Of a stretch of DNA of 64,000 nucleotides, positions 27,771 through 36,509 are shown one piece after another. Positions within the stretch are counted from its first letter, which is position 1; the number at the start of each line of letters is the position of its first letter. The notes under the pieces are model-generated. The model had not been told where the DNA came from, ran no database searches, and worked only from the letters and a program-made list of their open reading frames with translations. The position numbers and the translations under genes were made by a program. This DNA is from Bacillus sp. V5-8f (GTDB taxonomy: Bacteria; Bacillota; Bacilli; Bacillales; DSM-1321). The DNA lies in the NCBI RefSeq assembly GCF_002863565.1, contig NZ_PGUW01000004.1, forward strand, positions 558,001 through 622,000, read 5' to 3'.

Positions 27771-27797
27771 GGGAGTCCGACTGGGACTCCCTTTTTC
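27771..27797 (+). terminator. Terminator
   Basis: GGGAGTCC (27771-27778) with GGACTCCC (27784-27791), then five T. Confidence 0.85.
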
Positions 27798-27865
27798 AGT
27801 GTTTGATGTTAATCACGTTTAAGCCAAAGCAATTTCTATATCTTGCTCTTACATTCCTGAATCCG

Positions 27866-27894
27866 TTCACTGCGCTGGTATAAAGCGGTATACT
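27866..27894 (+). promoter_or_regulatory. Candidate adaA promoter
   Basis: TTCACT (27866-27871), 17 bases, TATACT (27889-27894). The -10 box ends only 5 bases before the adaA ATG. Confidence 0.4.
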
Positions 27895-27899
27895 AGTAG

Positions 27900-28529
27900 A
27901 TGGAGGTACTCGAAATACAAGAGCCGGTTCTAGCGGATGATTCTATAGGACATGCAAGAGGGAATGGTTCTTTACCATTAACAGAAGAAAAATGGGAAGC
28001 TATTATGCATGACAATGTGGCGTACAACGGAAAGTTTTTTTACGCCGTGAAGACTACACGTATTTTCTGTAGGCCTTCGTGTAAATCCCGACTTCCTAAT
28101 AAGGAAAACGTTCTTGTTTTTGAATATACCCAGCATGCCATTAAAGCAGGTTTTCGTCCATGTAAACGATGCAATCCAACCGAAGGTCTTTTACCAGATC
28201 ATAACTGGGTCGCACTAATTATTGATTATATTGACACACATTATAGTGAAAAACTGACGCTTGAATCACTCGCTGCTGTTTGCCATCTTAGCCCTTACCA
28301 TTTTCATCGGACTTTTAGAAGAATCAAAGGGATCACTCCGATTGAATATGTGCAGCAAGTGAGAATAACAAGGGCTGTGAAATACCTGATTGAATCAAAA
28401 GAGTCGATTGCAAATATTGCCGAGGCAGTCGGCATATACAATACATCTTATTTTACAACATTATTCAAACGGAAATTGGGGCAAACGCCTACTGAATATC
28501 GGAACGTAAATACAAAAAAAGAAAGATAA
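27900..28529 (+). CDS. adaA: AdaA: methylphosphotriester-DNA methyltransferase and AraC-type activator
   Basis: 209 residues, close to B. subtilis AdaA (211). The N-terminal Ada domain has FCRPSCKSR and RPCKRCNP, whose four cysteines bind zinc, one of them accepting methyl from DNA phosphotriesters. The C-terminal AraC domain has two helix-turn-helices (TLESLAAVCHLSPYHFHRTF and SIANIAEAVGIYNTSYFTTL). Methylated AdaA switches on the adaptive response to alkylation, including adaB next door. The N-terminal ~25 residues before LTEEKWEAIM are variable in the family. No ribosome site precedes the ATG; the promoter is so close that translation may be leaderless. Confidence 0.92.
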   Translation: MEVLEIQEPVLADDSIGHARGNGSLPLTEEKWEAIMHDNVAYNGKFFYAVKTTRIFCRPSCKSRLPNKENVLVFEYTQHAIKAGFRPCKRCNPTEGLLPDHNWVALIIDYIDTHYSEKLTLESLAAVCHLSPYHFHRTFRRIKGITPIEYVQQVRITRAVKYLIESKESIANIAEAVGIYNTSYFTTLFKRKLGQTPTEYRNVNTKKER

Positions 28530-28542
28530 GAAGGTGATAAAT

Positions 28543-29082
28543 TTGAAATTAAAAGATAAGCCGGCCATTTATTATTCCGAACTAGAGTATGGTGAGTGGA
28601 GAATTTACATGGCAGCAACGTTAAAAGGGCTTTGTTATGTAGGTTCTCAGGATAAAACATTTGAACAGCTATCTGATTGGGTTAAACGGCACTTTCCTGG
28701 CAGCCTTCTTTTACTGGATAGAGTAAAGTTACAGCCATATAAGGAACAGCTTATTGAATATTTTCAAGGTATTCGCCTAAGTTTTACCTTGCCATTTGAT
28801 TTGCGGGGCACTTCTTTTCAACGCACAGTATGGGAAGCGCTTGGTAAAATTCCTTACGGGCAAACCTGCTCCTATTCGGACATTGCACAAGAAATCCAAA
28901 ACCAGAAAGCCGTTCGTGCAATTGGTGCGGCAATCGGGGCAAACCCTGTGCTGATAACGATTCCATGCCACAGGGTAGTTGGAAAAAATGGGCGGCTCAC
29001 CGGTTACCGGGATGGGTTAGAAATGAAGGAAAAACTCCTGCATTTGGAACAGGGAAATCTTCCCGTTACCTTGAAAAGGTGA
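28543..29082 (+). CDS. adaB: Methylated-DNA--protein-cysteine methyltransferase
   Basis: 179 residues with the acceptor Cys142 in the PCHRV motif, preceded by the helix-turn-helix region around RAIGAAIGANP and followed by GRLTGYRDGLEMKEKLL. It removes alkyl groups from O6-guanine in a single-turnover reaction. The start is taken as TTG 28543, five bases after AAGGTGA, which gives the exact length of B. subtilis AdaB; a GTG at 28534 overlaps that site. It lies 13 bases after adaA, so the two form the adaptive-response operon. Confidence 0.92.
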   Translation: MKLKDKPAIYYSELEYGEWRIYMAATLKGLCYVGSQDKTFEQLSDWVKRHFPGSLLLLDRVKLQPYKEQLIEYFQGIRLSFTLPFDLRGTSFQRTVWEALGKIPYGQTCSYSDIAQEIQNQKAVRAIGAAIGANPVLITIPCHRVVGKNGRLTGYRDGLEMKEKLLHLEQGNLPVTLKR

Positions 29083-29210
29083 CCTTATTTTTTATTGGAG
29101 ATGAAACTGTCTATTGGTCAACTGATAAAAACATAAATTCTTTTAATATCGTATAAATTGACCCAACCATCACACTCTAACGATAGACCATAATAGTTAG
29201 GGTGAAGACA

Positions 29211-30626
29211 TTGCAAAGTGATTGGGTTTCCGTTATTCCCTTTTTAGTTGTGATTCCTATTGCCATGAAAACAAAACAGGTGCTTCCTGGTTTGTTTGCC
29301 GGATTACTGGCGGGTTCTTATCTTCTTCAGCCAACACTTGTTGGTGGTATGGAAAAAATGGTGCAATTCCTCATCAAGGGACTTGTAGATCCAAACAACA
29401 TAAAAATCCTTATGTTTCTTTATTCTTTTTCTGGACTCATAGGAATGATCAAGATCTCAGGAGGAATACGCGGATTTGTTGAAGAAGCTTCTGCTCGGAT
29501 TAAGACAAAAAGAGAGGCTTTGATTCTAACATACGTTTCTACTATTGGGACGTTTGCTGCACCTAGTTTTCGATTTGTGACTGTTGCGCCAATTATGCGT
29601 GCGCTTCTAAAAAAAGTGAACATGTCAACACAGGAATTAGGGTTTGTAATTGAAACCACAGCTGCCCCGCTGATTGTCCTTATTCCCATTGCTACAGCAT
29701 TTGTCGGCTATATGACATCTATTGTTGATATTGCCATTTCGAATGAAAATATAGAAGCCGATCCATATAAGCTATTTTTAAAAAGCATTCCTTATAATTT
29801 CTTTTCATTTGTGATCATTTTGCTTGGGATTTACTTAAGCTTTTTCCATCATTCCAAATCCACTCAAGACAGCAATCCGGAAAAAGTCGGAAAAAAGGGA
29901 ACGGATGGGGAGGATGACTGGCATAATTGTGATCCTGCAGTTTCAAGGGATTTGCCTTCCAAGCCTTTGAATTTGCTGGTCCCGTTATTTTTGGTGGTGA
30001 GTTTAACGCTGCTGCTAACATGGTGGGATGGCTATAAGAAAGAAAAAGGGATAGTCATTGCATTCTTAAAGGCGGATGTTATGGATGCTATGCTGATCTC
30101 GCTTGTTTTCACTACATTATTCACTTTCCTTTTTCTGCGCTTGCAGAAAATGAAAACGGCCGATCTATTGAGTAGCTTTATCACTGGAGGAAATGAGTTA
30201 ATGTCAGTAGTTGTATTGCTGGCAGCAGTTTGGGGACTATCCTCAGTAACAGAGCAGTTGGGCTTTTCCGGTTTTATAGCGAACCATACAGGATGGATAC
30301 CGCCATCCATTGTAGTCCCGCTTTTGTTTATCTTTGGGGCAGCCGTTTCTTATGTTATTGGGTCGGCGTGGGGAACCTGGGGAATTCTGATGCCGCTTGG
30401 AATTACAATGTCCCAGGCAGCAGGCGTTTCCCTTCCTCTTGTTATTGGTGCCGTTTTTGCGAGCGGAACCTTTGGGGCCTTTACCTCTCCCTTAAGCGAT
30501 GACACAAACACGATTGCCAGAATACTAAACTTATCCGCGATGGAATACGCCCGGTTCAAATTAAAGCCAGCCTTGATTGCAGCAGGAATTACCGCTGTTT
30601 TATACGGAGCTACAGTTTTCTTTTAA
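29211..30626 (+). CDS. NhaC-family Na+/H+ antiporter-like membrane protein
   Basis: About 471 residues with ~11-12 membrane helices, length and pattern of the NhaC/ArsB-like antiporter group. Recognisable segments are VIPIAMKTKQVLPGLFAGLL near the N-terminus and, near the C-terminus, GSAWGTWGILMPL and FGAFTSPLSDDTN, whose polar residues are typical of the ion path. It may exchange Na+ for H+ or malate/lactate; the sequence does not decide. TTG 29211 has AGGGTGA five bases upstream; GTG 29202 is possible. Confidence 0.8.
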   Translation: MQSDWVSVIPFLVVIPIAMKTKQVLPGLFAGLLAGSYLLQPTLVGGMEKMVQFLIKGLVDPNNIKILMFLYSFSGLIGMIKISGGIRGFVEEASARIKTKREALILTYVSTIGTFAAPSFRFVTVAPIMRALLKKVNMSTQELGFVIETTAAPLIVLIPIATAFVGYMTSIVDIAISNENIEADPYKLFLKSIPYNFFSFVIILLGIYLSFFHHSKSTQDSNPEKVGKKGTDGEDDWHNCDPAVSRDLPSKPLNLLVPLFLVVSLTLLLTWWDGYKKEKGIVIAFLKADVMDAMLISLVFTTLFTFLFLRLQKMKTADLLSSFITGGNELMSVVVLLAAVWGLSSVTEQLGFSGFIANHTGWIPPSIVVPLLFIFGAAVSYVIGSAWGTWGILMPLGITMSQAAGVSLPLVIGAVFASGTFGAFTSPLSDDTNTIARILNLSAMEYARFKLKPALIAAGITAVLYGATVFF

Positions 30627-30652
30627 TAAAGAATTCGAACTCTAAGAATGAA

Positions 30653-30690
30653 AAAACCACCGTCCAAAGATTGGAAGGTGGTTTTCATAG
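30653..30690. terminator. Bidirectional terminator between NhaC gene and sda-like gene
   Basis: AAAACCACC (30653-30661) pairs with GGTGGTTTT (30677-30685), with additional inner pairs. Confidence 0.8.
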
Positions 30691-30691
30691 T

Positions 30692-30826
30692 TCATCTGTT
30701 TTTAAATGGCTTTAATCCGCGTCTTTGAATTTCATCCTTTAAATACTTAATCAAATCCTGATCCTTATTCGACGATACAGCATCACGATACGAAACAACC
30801 AACAGCTCATTACTCATGATTTTCAT
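30692..30826 (-). CDS. sda: Sporulation histidine-kinase inhibitor, Sda family
   Basis: 44 residues. The core SNELLVVSYRDAVSSNKDQD and LIKYLKDEIQRRGL matches the Sda helical hairpin as known from B. subtilis (SDELLIESYFKA..., IELIENEIKRRSL). Sda binds the dimerisation domain of KinA/KinB and blocks sporulation when DNA replication is disturbed. The start at 30826 is set by GGGAGG 8 bases upstream. It lies a few kilobases from two sporulation-type kinases. I saw no clear DnaA boxes upstream. Confidence 0.82.
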   Translation of the reverse strand: MKIMSNELLVVSYRDAVSSNKDQDLIKYLKDEIQRRGLKPFKNR

Positions 30827-31089
30827 AGTGCATGCCTCCCAGGTAGGATGGATTTGGTGCTCATTGCTATTGTAAATGTTTTGTTAACATTTGAAAAGAC
30901 CGAAAATTCAATAAAATCAAAAAGGTACTTTTGGCGGATTTAAAAGATTAGGAATGTTACGCCACCAGGTTTATTCGGGCTAAAGAGACAGGATCCATCC
31001 CTGTGCTTATCTACCTACTTACAAATGCAATGCGGTGGGACTTGGTATTGGTTTGTCGTAATTTTGCCAATAAAAATTGAGAGACAAAA

Positions 31090-31513
31090 ATGTTATGGGC
31101 TTTAATTAAATCTCAAGTTAAAGCAGGCAATAACTTAGCAATTGCTAACGATGTACATCTTGCCGAAGCAGTGCATTTAAAGGCAAGTTCGGTTTGTTGG
31201 GATTGGATAACCGCTACAGAAAATGCTATAAACAACCCTCAATCGAATGCTTCAACCTCTAAGATTATTGATGAGGCTGGAGTAGATGTTGGTTTAGGGG
31301 CAGTTTCTTTGGCTGGTGGCGTTATTGCCGTATCGCTAATGGCCAGTATTGAAACACCATTCATTGGTGTAGCTACTATAAGATTTGCAGCCTCCGTAGC
31401 CATAACGTCTTTATTTGAGGGATTAAGTTGATAAGGATGAAAAAACGGTGTTAACAATAACAAAAAATGGTGTTCAAAATGGAGTAAAAACGATAGCAGG
31501 CTGGTTTAAATAA
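31090..31513 (+). pseudogene. Remnant of a secreted toxin C-terminus (LXG/type VII-like)
   Basis: A 113-codon frame (31090-31431) has a glycine- and alanine-rich hydrophobic segment (DVGLGAVSLAGGVIAVSLMA) near its end and stops at TGA. One base further, another frame carries the natural continuation (NGVQNGVKTIAGWFK) to TAA at 31511-31513. Such a hydrophobic GxG stretch followed by V..GW(F/L) is seen at the end of LXG and related type VII toxins. So this looks like the frameshifted tail of such a protein, without its N-terminal part. Family assignment is tentative. Confidence 0.45.
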
Positions 31514-31561
31514 AAATTTTATTAAGGGGTTTACGAATATTACATATTAGGTGGGTAGTAC

Positions 31562-31678
31562 ATGTTTAAAATTAGTAAATATGTAAAATACAGGCAGTTA
31601 CCAAACCGTATAAGAGAACAATTAGAACCTTTCTCAACTTTGAAAAGCAAAATCATTATTAGTAGTTTTACAACCTAA
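31562..31678 (+). CDS. Short basic protein after the toxin remnant
   Basis: 38 codons from ATG 31562, with TAGGTGGG upstream. Basic, starting MFKISKYVKYRQLP. Its position after a toxin tail suggests a cut-down immunity gene, but nothing in the sequence proves it. Confidence 0.3.
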   Translation: MFKISKYVKYRQLPNRIREQLEPFSTLKSKIIISSFTT

Positions 31679-31753
31679 AAAAGCAAGAAACCTTTAATAA
31701 AGCTGGCGTGGAATAACTTTAGAAGGTGAGTTCCTTACTTTTTAATGAGTAAA

Positions 31754-31838
31754 GGTGCCATACCCCCACTTAGATATTTCGCGGCGGGGGTATGGCACCT
31801 ATTTCGTTCATACATAAAGGTACAGGGGACTAACCTCA
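31754..31838. repeat. Palindromic repeat related to the GGTCAGTCCCC family
   Basis: A perfect 14-bp stem (31754-31767 with 31786-31799), then a half-element at ~31822-31838 reading AGGTACAGGGGACTAACC, which resembles the right arm of the elements at 19511 and 21701. Confidence 0.6.
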
Positions 31839-32672
31839 TTATAGTAAATATGTTGCTGTACCGATTTCTGCAACAATCAAGTTCGATTGCAGGGCATGCT
31901 GTTCACCGGGCATAGAGTTTTCTCGAGTAGCCGCCAGAGTGAATTGTCTGAAATAGGAACTTTCCAGACCGATAATATGCCGCGTTAAATAGGCTGATTG
32001 GACGGGATTTGGCTTTCTTTTCGTATTTAATACCTGAATAATTCCTTCCTTTGTCGTTATCCCAATGCCGTGTCCATAGAAAAGATTTTCCCCAAGCATG
32101 ATCGCATTTTCTCCTTGCCACTGTGGAGTCTTGGGGTGATGGTCTGGATTTTTGAAGTACAAACAGTCTCCAGGCAGGTAATCGGTTCCCTGGTGAAAAC
32201 GAAGCGCTAAATTCTGATGGTATTCCCAATCAAACAGGTAAATGCCTCTAAAAAGCCGATCAAATTGTTTCGCTCCAATCAGGTCCAAAACAGCCTTATA
32301 AAAAATGATCACCATGGCGGTAGCACACTCAAAAGCATAAAGTTTTCCATTTATATAAATATCTTCAATGGCTGTATGAGGCAAAGCGAATGGCTGAAGG
32401 ATAAACGCTCCTTCGCTGGTAAGCCGCCAAAACTGAGGATTGCATTTGGAATAGTCAAACGTAGTAAATTGAGCTCCGCTTTTATGAAGCTTAAAAGCAG
32501 CTTCCATGATACGCAGACGAGTTTCCACCTCAAATTCAAGTTCCTCTATGCTATCAAATTCATACACATTACGGTACCTGCCCATGAATAGAAGGATTTC
32601 TGCGGCTCTGCCAGAGGAAAAACCTAGCTGGATCTGTTTGGCATCGACCAATTGCTGATTAATCTTAATCAT
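31839..32672 (-). CDS. tgl: Protein-glutamine gamma-glutamyltransferase (spore coat)
   Basis: 277 residues; B. subtilis Tgl has 245. LYAFECATAMVII places the catalytic Cys at 116, the same number as in B. subtilis Tgl, which supports the start chosen at 32672 (AAGGCGG 8 bases upstream) over two upstream Mets. Other shared parts are LHKSGAQF, GDCLYFKNPD and QWRGEN-like (QWQGEN), and GHGIGI with the later His. It cross-links spore-coat proteins through glutamyl-lysine bonds. It is expressed late in the mother cell in B. subtilis. Confidence 0.92.
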   Translation of the reverse strand: MIKINQQLVDAKQIQLGFSSGRAAEILLFMGRYRNVYEFDSIEELEFEVETRLRIMEAAFKLHKSGAQFTTFDYSKCNPQFWRLTSEGAFILQPFALPHTAIEDIYINGKLYAFECATAMVIIFYKAVLDLIGAKQFDRLFRGIYLFDWEYHQNLALRFHQGTDYLPGDCLYFKNPDHHPKTPQWQGENAIMLGENLFYGHGIGITTKEGIIQVLNTKRKPNPVQSAYLTRHIIGLESSYFRQFTLAATRENSMPGEQHALQSNLIVAEIGTATYLL

Positions 32673-32769
32673 GAACTTATCCGCCTTCTTCAGTTTTGTC
32701 ATTCCTAAATTCGGGCTAATTGTTGTCATATTCAGTTTATTCCACAGGTCATTTAATGTTCACCAAAGT

Positions 32770-33159
32770 TTACTTTGCTTGCTCCACATGAAGTTCGATT
32801 AAATTTCCATCAGGGTCGGCGCAAAATATTTGCGCAAAGCCGCTCACACTTTTCGGATTTTCCAGTATTTCCAAATGGTGTGCCTTTAGCCAGCGCAAAG
32901 TCTCCTCATAGCTTTCTACCCTTAGGGCAAGATGCCCCTCTTTAGTATTTAGTTGTTTATCTTTGCGAATAGTTTGTGAATTTGGAAGCACGATCAAATG
33001 TAGCTGTTGATGCTGTCCGATTTGGTACCAGGCGCCTTCAAAATCAAAATCTGGCCGTTCTATTTCTTGTAAACAGAGTATGTCACTGTAAAACCGCTTT
33101 GCTTTTTCTAAATTGGTTACATTTAGCCCTACATGGTGAAGCTGCATATAATTGATCAA
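32770..33159 (-). CDS. VOC-family (glyoxalase/bleomycin-resistance fold) protein
   Basis: 129 residues in two beta-alpha-beta-beta-beta modules. LHHVGLNVTNLEKAKRFYSDIL opens the first, GHLALRVESYEETLRWL the second, and DPDGNLIELH ends it. His8, Glu near the end of module 1 and the C-terminal Glu could bind metal. Substrate unknown. Starts with TTG 33159, seven bases after AAGGAGGG. It lies 97 bases upstream of tgl on the same strand. Confidence 0.8.
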   Translation of the reverse strand: MINYMQLHHVGLNVTNLEKAKRFYSDILCLQEIERPDFDFEGAWYQIGQHQQLHLIVLPNSQTIRKDKQLNTKEGHLALRVESYEETLRWLKAHHLEILENPKSVSGFAQIFCADPDGNLIELHVEQAK

Positions 33160-33411
33160 TCGAGAACCCTCCTTTCTAGGTAAACCAGCACGAATTGTTT
33201 CTTTTAAAATAGTATCATAATTAGGAAAGAACTATCATTGTTTAGACTGGTACTCCGGTGAAAGTGACTTAATGCGATTTGAAATATACTCCAGCCATAT
33301 ATCTAACATCGTGTAAAATTCTAATAATAACACCCATTGTTTTCTAAAAGAGGAACAAATTAATATTCTGTTGTATAATAGAATACAAATACTGTAAAGA
33401 AGCTTAATAAG

Positions 33412-34401
33412 ATGGGTGTGGTTATATTGAGAACATCACAAAAGATAACGGGTGTTGACTTGATTGAACTACCTACTGAATGGCCGGTAGGTCCGGTAAA
33501 CGTTTTTCTAATTTATGGAGAGAAATTAACATTGGTGGATTGCGGGAGAAATATTGATTCAGCGTGGCGGCAATTCAATCTTGCGTTAAAAGATCGTGGG
33601 CTGACAATTATGGACATTGAACAAATCGTATTAACTCATCATCATGATGACCACGTTGGTTTCCTGGATAGGCTGGTGTACTTGAACCCTGTCCCGATCT
33701 ATGCGCACAAGAATTGTCGTCCCTATTTGACAAAGGATGAAGGACATTTTGCAGGTGGTACTCAATTCTTCATTAACTTCTATAAGGAGTTCGGGATACC
33801 GGAGGAAGTCTCTAATGAACTGGCAAATCTAAAAGACTGGAACCAAGGCTTGGAGAATAAATTATATATCACCGAGGAGATAGATGAGGGTACAGCCATT
33901 CCTGGGCTGCCTGATTGGCAGGTGATTCAGACAAAAGGCCATGCGCAAAGCCACATAGCGCTTTACCGGTCAAGTGACCAGGTGTTAATTTGCGGGGACC
34001 ATATAATCAAGCATACACCTGCAGGGGTTTTTCTGGAGGCGCCAATCCATCCGGAAACAGAGCGTAGCAAGCCGCTGAATCAGTATGTCGATAACTTGAA
34101 GAAGTGCCTGGAATACCCGATCACTATAACACTTTCCGGACATGGTGAACCTATTGTGAACACGCATGAGTTTATAAAGGAAACCTTGAAAAAGATTGAA
34201 AAAAGGGCGCAACGGGTCAAAGGAAAATTAGAAAATGCCAGAAAGACCGGTTATGAATTGTTGCAGGAATTGTATCCTGGCAGATATGAAGATGCCTTAA
34301 TCTTGCTCGCATCCGATACAATCGGCTTATTGGATTATTTATTGGAGAGAGGGGATATATTCTCTGAGAAAGAGGATGGGGTCTTTTATTATTTCGCCTA
34401 A
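33412..34401 (+). CDS. MBL-fold metallo-hydrolase
   Basis: 329 residues. The metal motif HHHDDH is at 76-81, GHAQSHIALY and ICGDHII give the further ligands, and SGHGEP the last His. A ~90-residue helical C-terminal domain follows, as in bacterial LACTB2-like/YflN hydrolases. Substrate unknown; thioesters or phosphodiesters are possible. The start is uncertain: ATG 33412 lacks a ribosome site, and TTG 33427 follows GGTGTGG. Confidence 0.8.
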   Translation: MGVVILRTSQKITGVDLIELPTEWPVGPVNVFLIYGEKLTLVDCGRNIDSAWRQFNLALKDRGLTIMDIEQIVLTHHHDDHVGFLDRLVYLNPVPIYAHKNCRPYLTKDEGHFAGGTQFFINFYKEFGIPEEVSNELANLKDWNQGLENKLYITEEIDEGTAIPGLPDWQVIQTKGHAQSHIALYRSSDQVLICGDHIIKHTPAGVFLEAPIHPETERSKPLNQYVDNLKKCLEYPITITLSGHGEPIVNTHEFIKETLKKIEKRAQRVKGKLENARKTGYELLQELYPGRYEDALILLASDTIGLLDYLLERGDIFSEKEDGVFYYFA

Positions 34402-34439
34402 AATGAATGAGTGTTCAGTCGACAGGCGTTTAAGACGAA

Positions 34440-34474
34440 AAAAACAATCCCCCGTAAAACCTGGGGGATTGTAC
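34440..34474 (-). terminator. Terminator of the acyl-CoA ligase
   Basis: 10-bp stem (34444-34453 with 34463-34472); the T run is on the minus strand. Confidence 0.85.
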
Positions 34475-34493
34475 TTATAGGTAGTACTGCTGT

Positions 34494-36053
34494 TTAACTG
34501 ACAGGCGAGTCAGTAGCCTCGTACATTTCCTTTAATTTTCTTTTTAAAATTTTGCCTACACCGTTTCTTGGCAACTGTTCTAAAAACACAACGCGTTTAG
34601 GGGATTTATATTTTGCAAGCTTTTGCTGGGAATACGCAATGAGTTCTTCAGCGCCGACCGTTTTCCCCGGTTTCCGGATGATACAGGCAACTACTTCTTC
34701 ACCCATTTTTTCATCTGGAATCCCAATCACCGCTGCTTCTGCTACCGCGTCATGTGATGCAAGCACTTCTTCAATGTCCCGAGGATACACATTGAAACCG
34801 CCTCGGATTATTAAATCTTTTTTTCTGTCCACGATATATAAATAGTCCTCATTATCCATTGTTACTAAATCGCCAGTATAAAGCCAGCCATCCCTAATGG
34901 TATTTTTCGTCTCGTCCTCCAGACCATAATAACCTGGTGTGATATTATCTCCTTTGACAATCAATTCACCGATTTCTCCTCTTGGGACTTCCCTCCCGTT
35001 TTCATCTACAACGCGCACCTCGACACCAGGAATTGGAACACCGACGGACCCGGGTTTAATTGGCATACCTTCTCGATGAGCGGAAACAACAGGTGCGGCT
35101 TCAGAAAGGCCATAACCTTCCCTGATTTCAGCATTGAACTTGTTCTTGAAAGCCTCAATTATAGCTACTGGCAATGCAGCTGACCCGCTTGCAACGGATT
35201 CGAGGCTTGAAAGGTCATAATTATGGGCATTTGGAGAGGATACCATTCCATAAAGCATAGCGGGAACAGCTGAGAAACTCTTGACCTTAAACTTTTCGAT
35301 GCTTGCAAAAACTTGGTCCACGTCGAATTTAGGGAAAATAACGACAGAGCTTCCTAAAAGAAAGCAAGAATTCATCGCCGTAAACCCATAAACATGGGCC
35401 AAAGGCAAAACGCCAAGGGTAGTCCCTCGTCCTCCGTCTGCGCGGTCCTTCACCAATTCATAGGCAGAATTGGCACTGCTATAAAGATTTTTATGGGTGA
35501 GCATAACCCCCTTTGGCCTGCCAGTTGTACCTGAAGTATAGAGGATGACGGCTACATCATTTTCCGATGCCATGGCTAATTGTTCCAAAGAGGCATCCAT
35601 GGCTTCCATTTCTTTATACAATTCGATGATTTCGAAGCCTTCATAGGCGTTTTTGTTTTCCAATGAATCTACAACGATGAATAATGGTTTGTAAGAAAGA
35701 TTTTTAGAAGCTTCAATCATATTCGGAAGGACTTGAGAAGATGTAATGATTGCTTTAGCTTTCGAATCATTTAAGATGAAGTGGATTTCATTAGGGTGGA
35801 GTAGGAACATAACCGGAATGACAATGCTACGGGAACGTAAAATGCCTTGATAAGAGAATATGACCTCCGGACAATTTGGCATACTGACTAAAACTCTTTC
35901 TCCATCGGCGATGTTGCGGTTTCTTAATAGAATCGAGATTTTCTTTGCCATTTGTTCCACATCAGTATTGGTATATTCCTTATTTCCGAAATACAGAAAA
36001 GGATATTCCCCGTAATGTTCCTTCGTATGGTCTATTAAATTAGTTAAGAGCAT
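34494..36053 (-). CDS. Long-chain fatty-acid--CoA ligase (second copy)
   Basis: 519 residues, ANL superfamily. The P-loop YTSGTTGRPKG is at 172-182, then HVYGF, GYGLSEAAPV, YTGDLVTMD, GFNVYPRDIEE and the C-terminal NGVGKILKRKL with its catalytic Lys. It activates fatty acids to acyl-CoA. It lies next to an acyl-CoA dehydrogenase pair, so beta-oxidation is the likely pathway. Excellent ribosome site AGAAGGAGG, and a good cre 73 bases upstream. Confidence 0.9.
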   Translation of the reverse strand: MLLTNLIDHTKEHYGEYPFLYFGNKEYTNTDVEQMAKKISILLRNRNIADGERVLVSMPNCPEVIFSYQGILRSRSIVIPVMFLLHPNEIHFILNDSKAKAIITSSQVLPNMIEASKNLSYKPLFIVVDSLENKNAYEGFEIIELYKEMEAMDASLEQLAMASENDVAVILYTSGTTGRPKGVMLTHKNLYSSANSAYELVKDRADGGRGTTLGVLPLAHVYGFTAMNSCFLLGSSVVIFPKFDVDQVFASIEKFKVKSFSAVPAMLYGMVSSPNAHNYDLSSLESVASGSAALPVAIIEAFKNKFNAEIREGYGLSEAAPVVSAHREGMPIKPGSVGVPIPGVEVRVVDENGREVPRGEIGELIVKGDNITPGYYGLEDETKNTIRDGWLYTGDLVTMDNEDYLYIVDRKKDLIIRGGFNVYPRDIEEVLASHDAVAEAAVIGIPDEKMGEEVVACIIRKPGKTVGAEELIAYSQQKLAKYKSPKRVVFLEQLPRNGVGKILKRKLKEMYEATDSPVS

Positions 36054-36509
36054 TTTAAACCTCCTTCTAAACTATAGTAAATGGAAGTAACTTATTTATG
36101 GATTTTATCAGATAAAACAATCTAATGAAAGCGTTTTCCGAAAAGTTTTTTACGTTTATTCATCCCTTTCCTTGTATTAAGTATATTGGTATGTACTTGA
36201 AAAATGACAGGTTTCGGGCCTGTAAAATTACTAGACTTGATGTATAAATGGCGACTTAGCCATTTTTTAGAGTAACCTGGATTAATTTTCTGTAGTGGAA
36301 AGAAAAGATCTTACACAAACACGTAAAAGAATTTAATTCAGCTACTACTTATGTTAAAAGGGAAAGGAAATTTATAGAAAAAGTTTTTACTAGGAAAAAT
36401 AAATATGGTAAAGTGGGATAAATAGTTTAAATTTTCAGAATTATTTTCGACAAAAGACGACATAACCCACAAGCTGAAATATAAAAGATTTTTAGGAGGG
36501 ATGAAAAAG
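36054..36509. other. Intergenic gap between ligase and dehydrogenases
   Basis: 456 bases between divergent genes, holding a cre (36126-36139) and an isolated hairpin with T run on the plus strand (36246-36252 with 36259-36265). That hairpin has no gene before it and might end a small RNA. No coding frame seen. Confidence 0.5.
36126..36139. promoter_or_regulatory. cre site (CcpA)
   Basis: TGAAAGCGTTTTCC fits the cre consensus TGWAARCGYTWNCW except for the last base. It sits just upstream of the ligase, so glucose would probably repress it. Confidence 0.65.
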
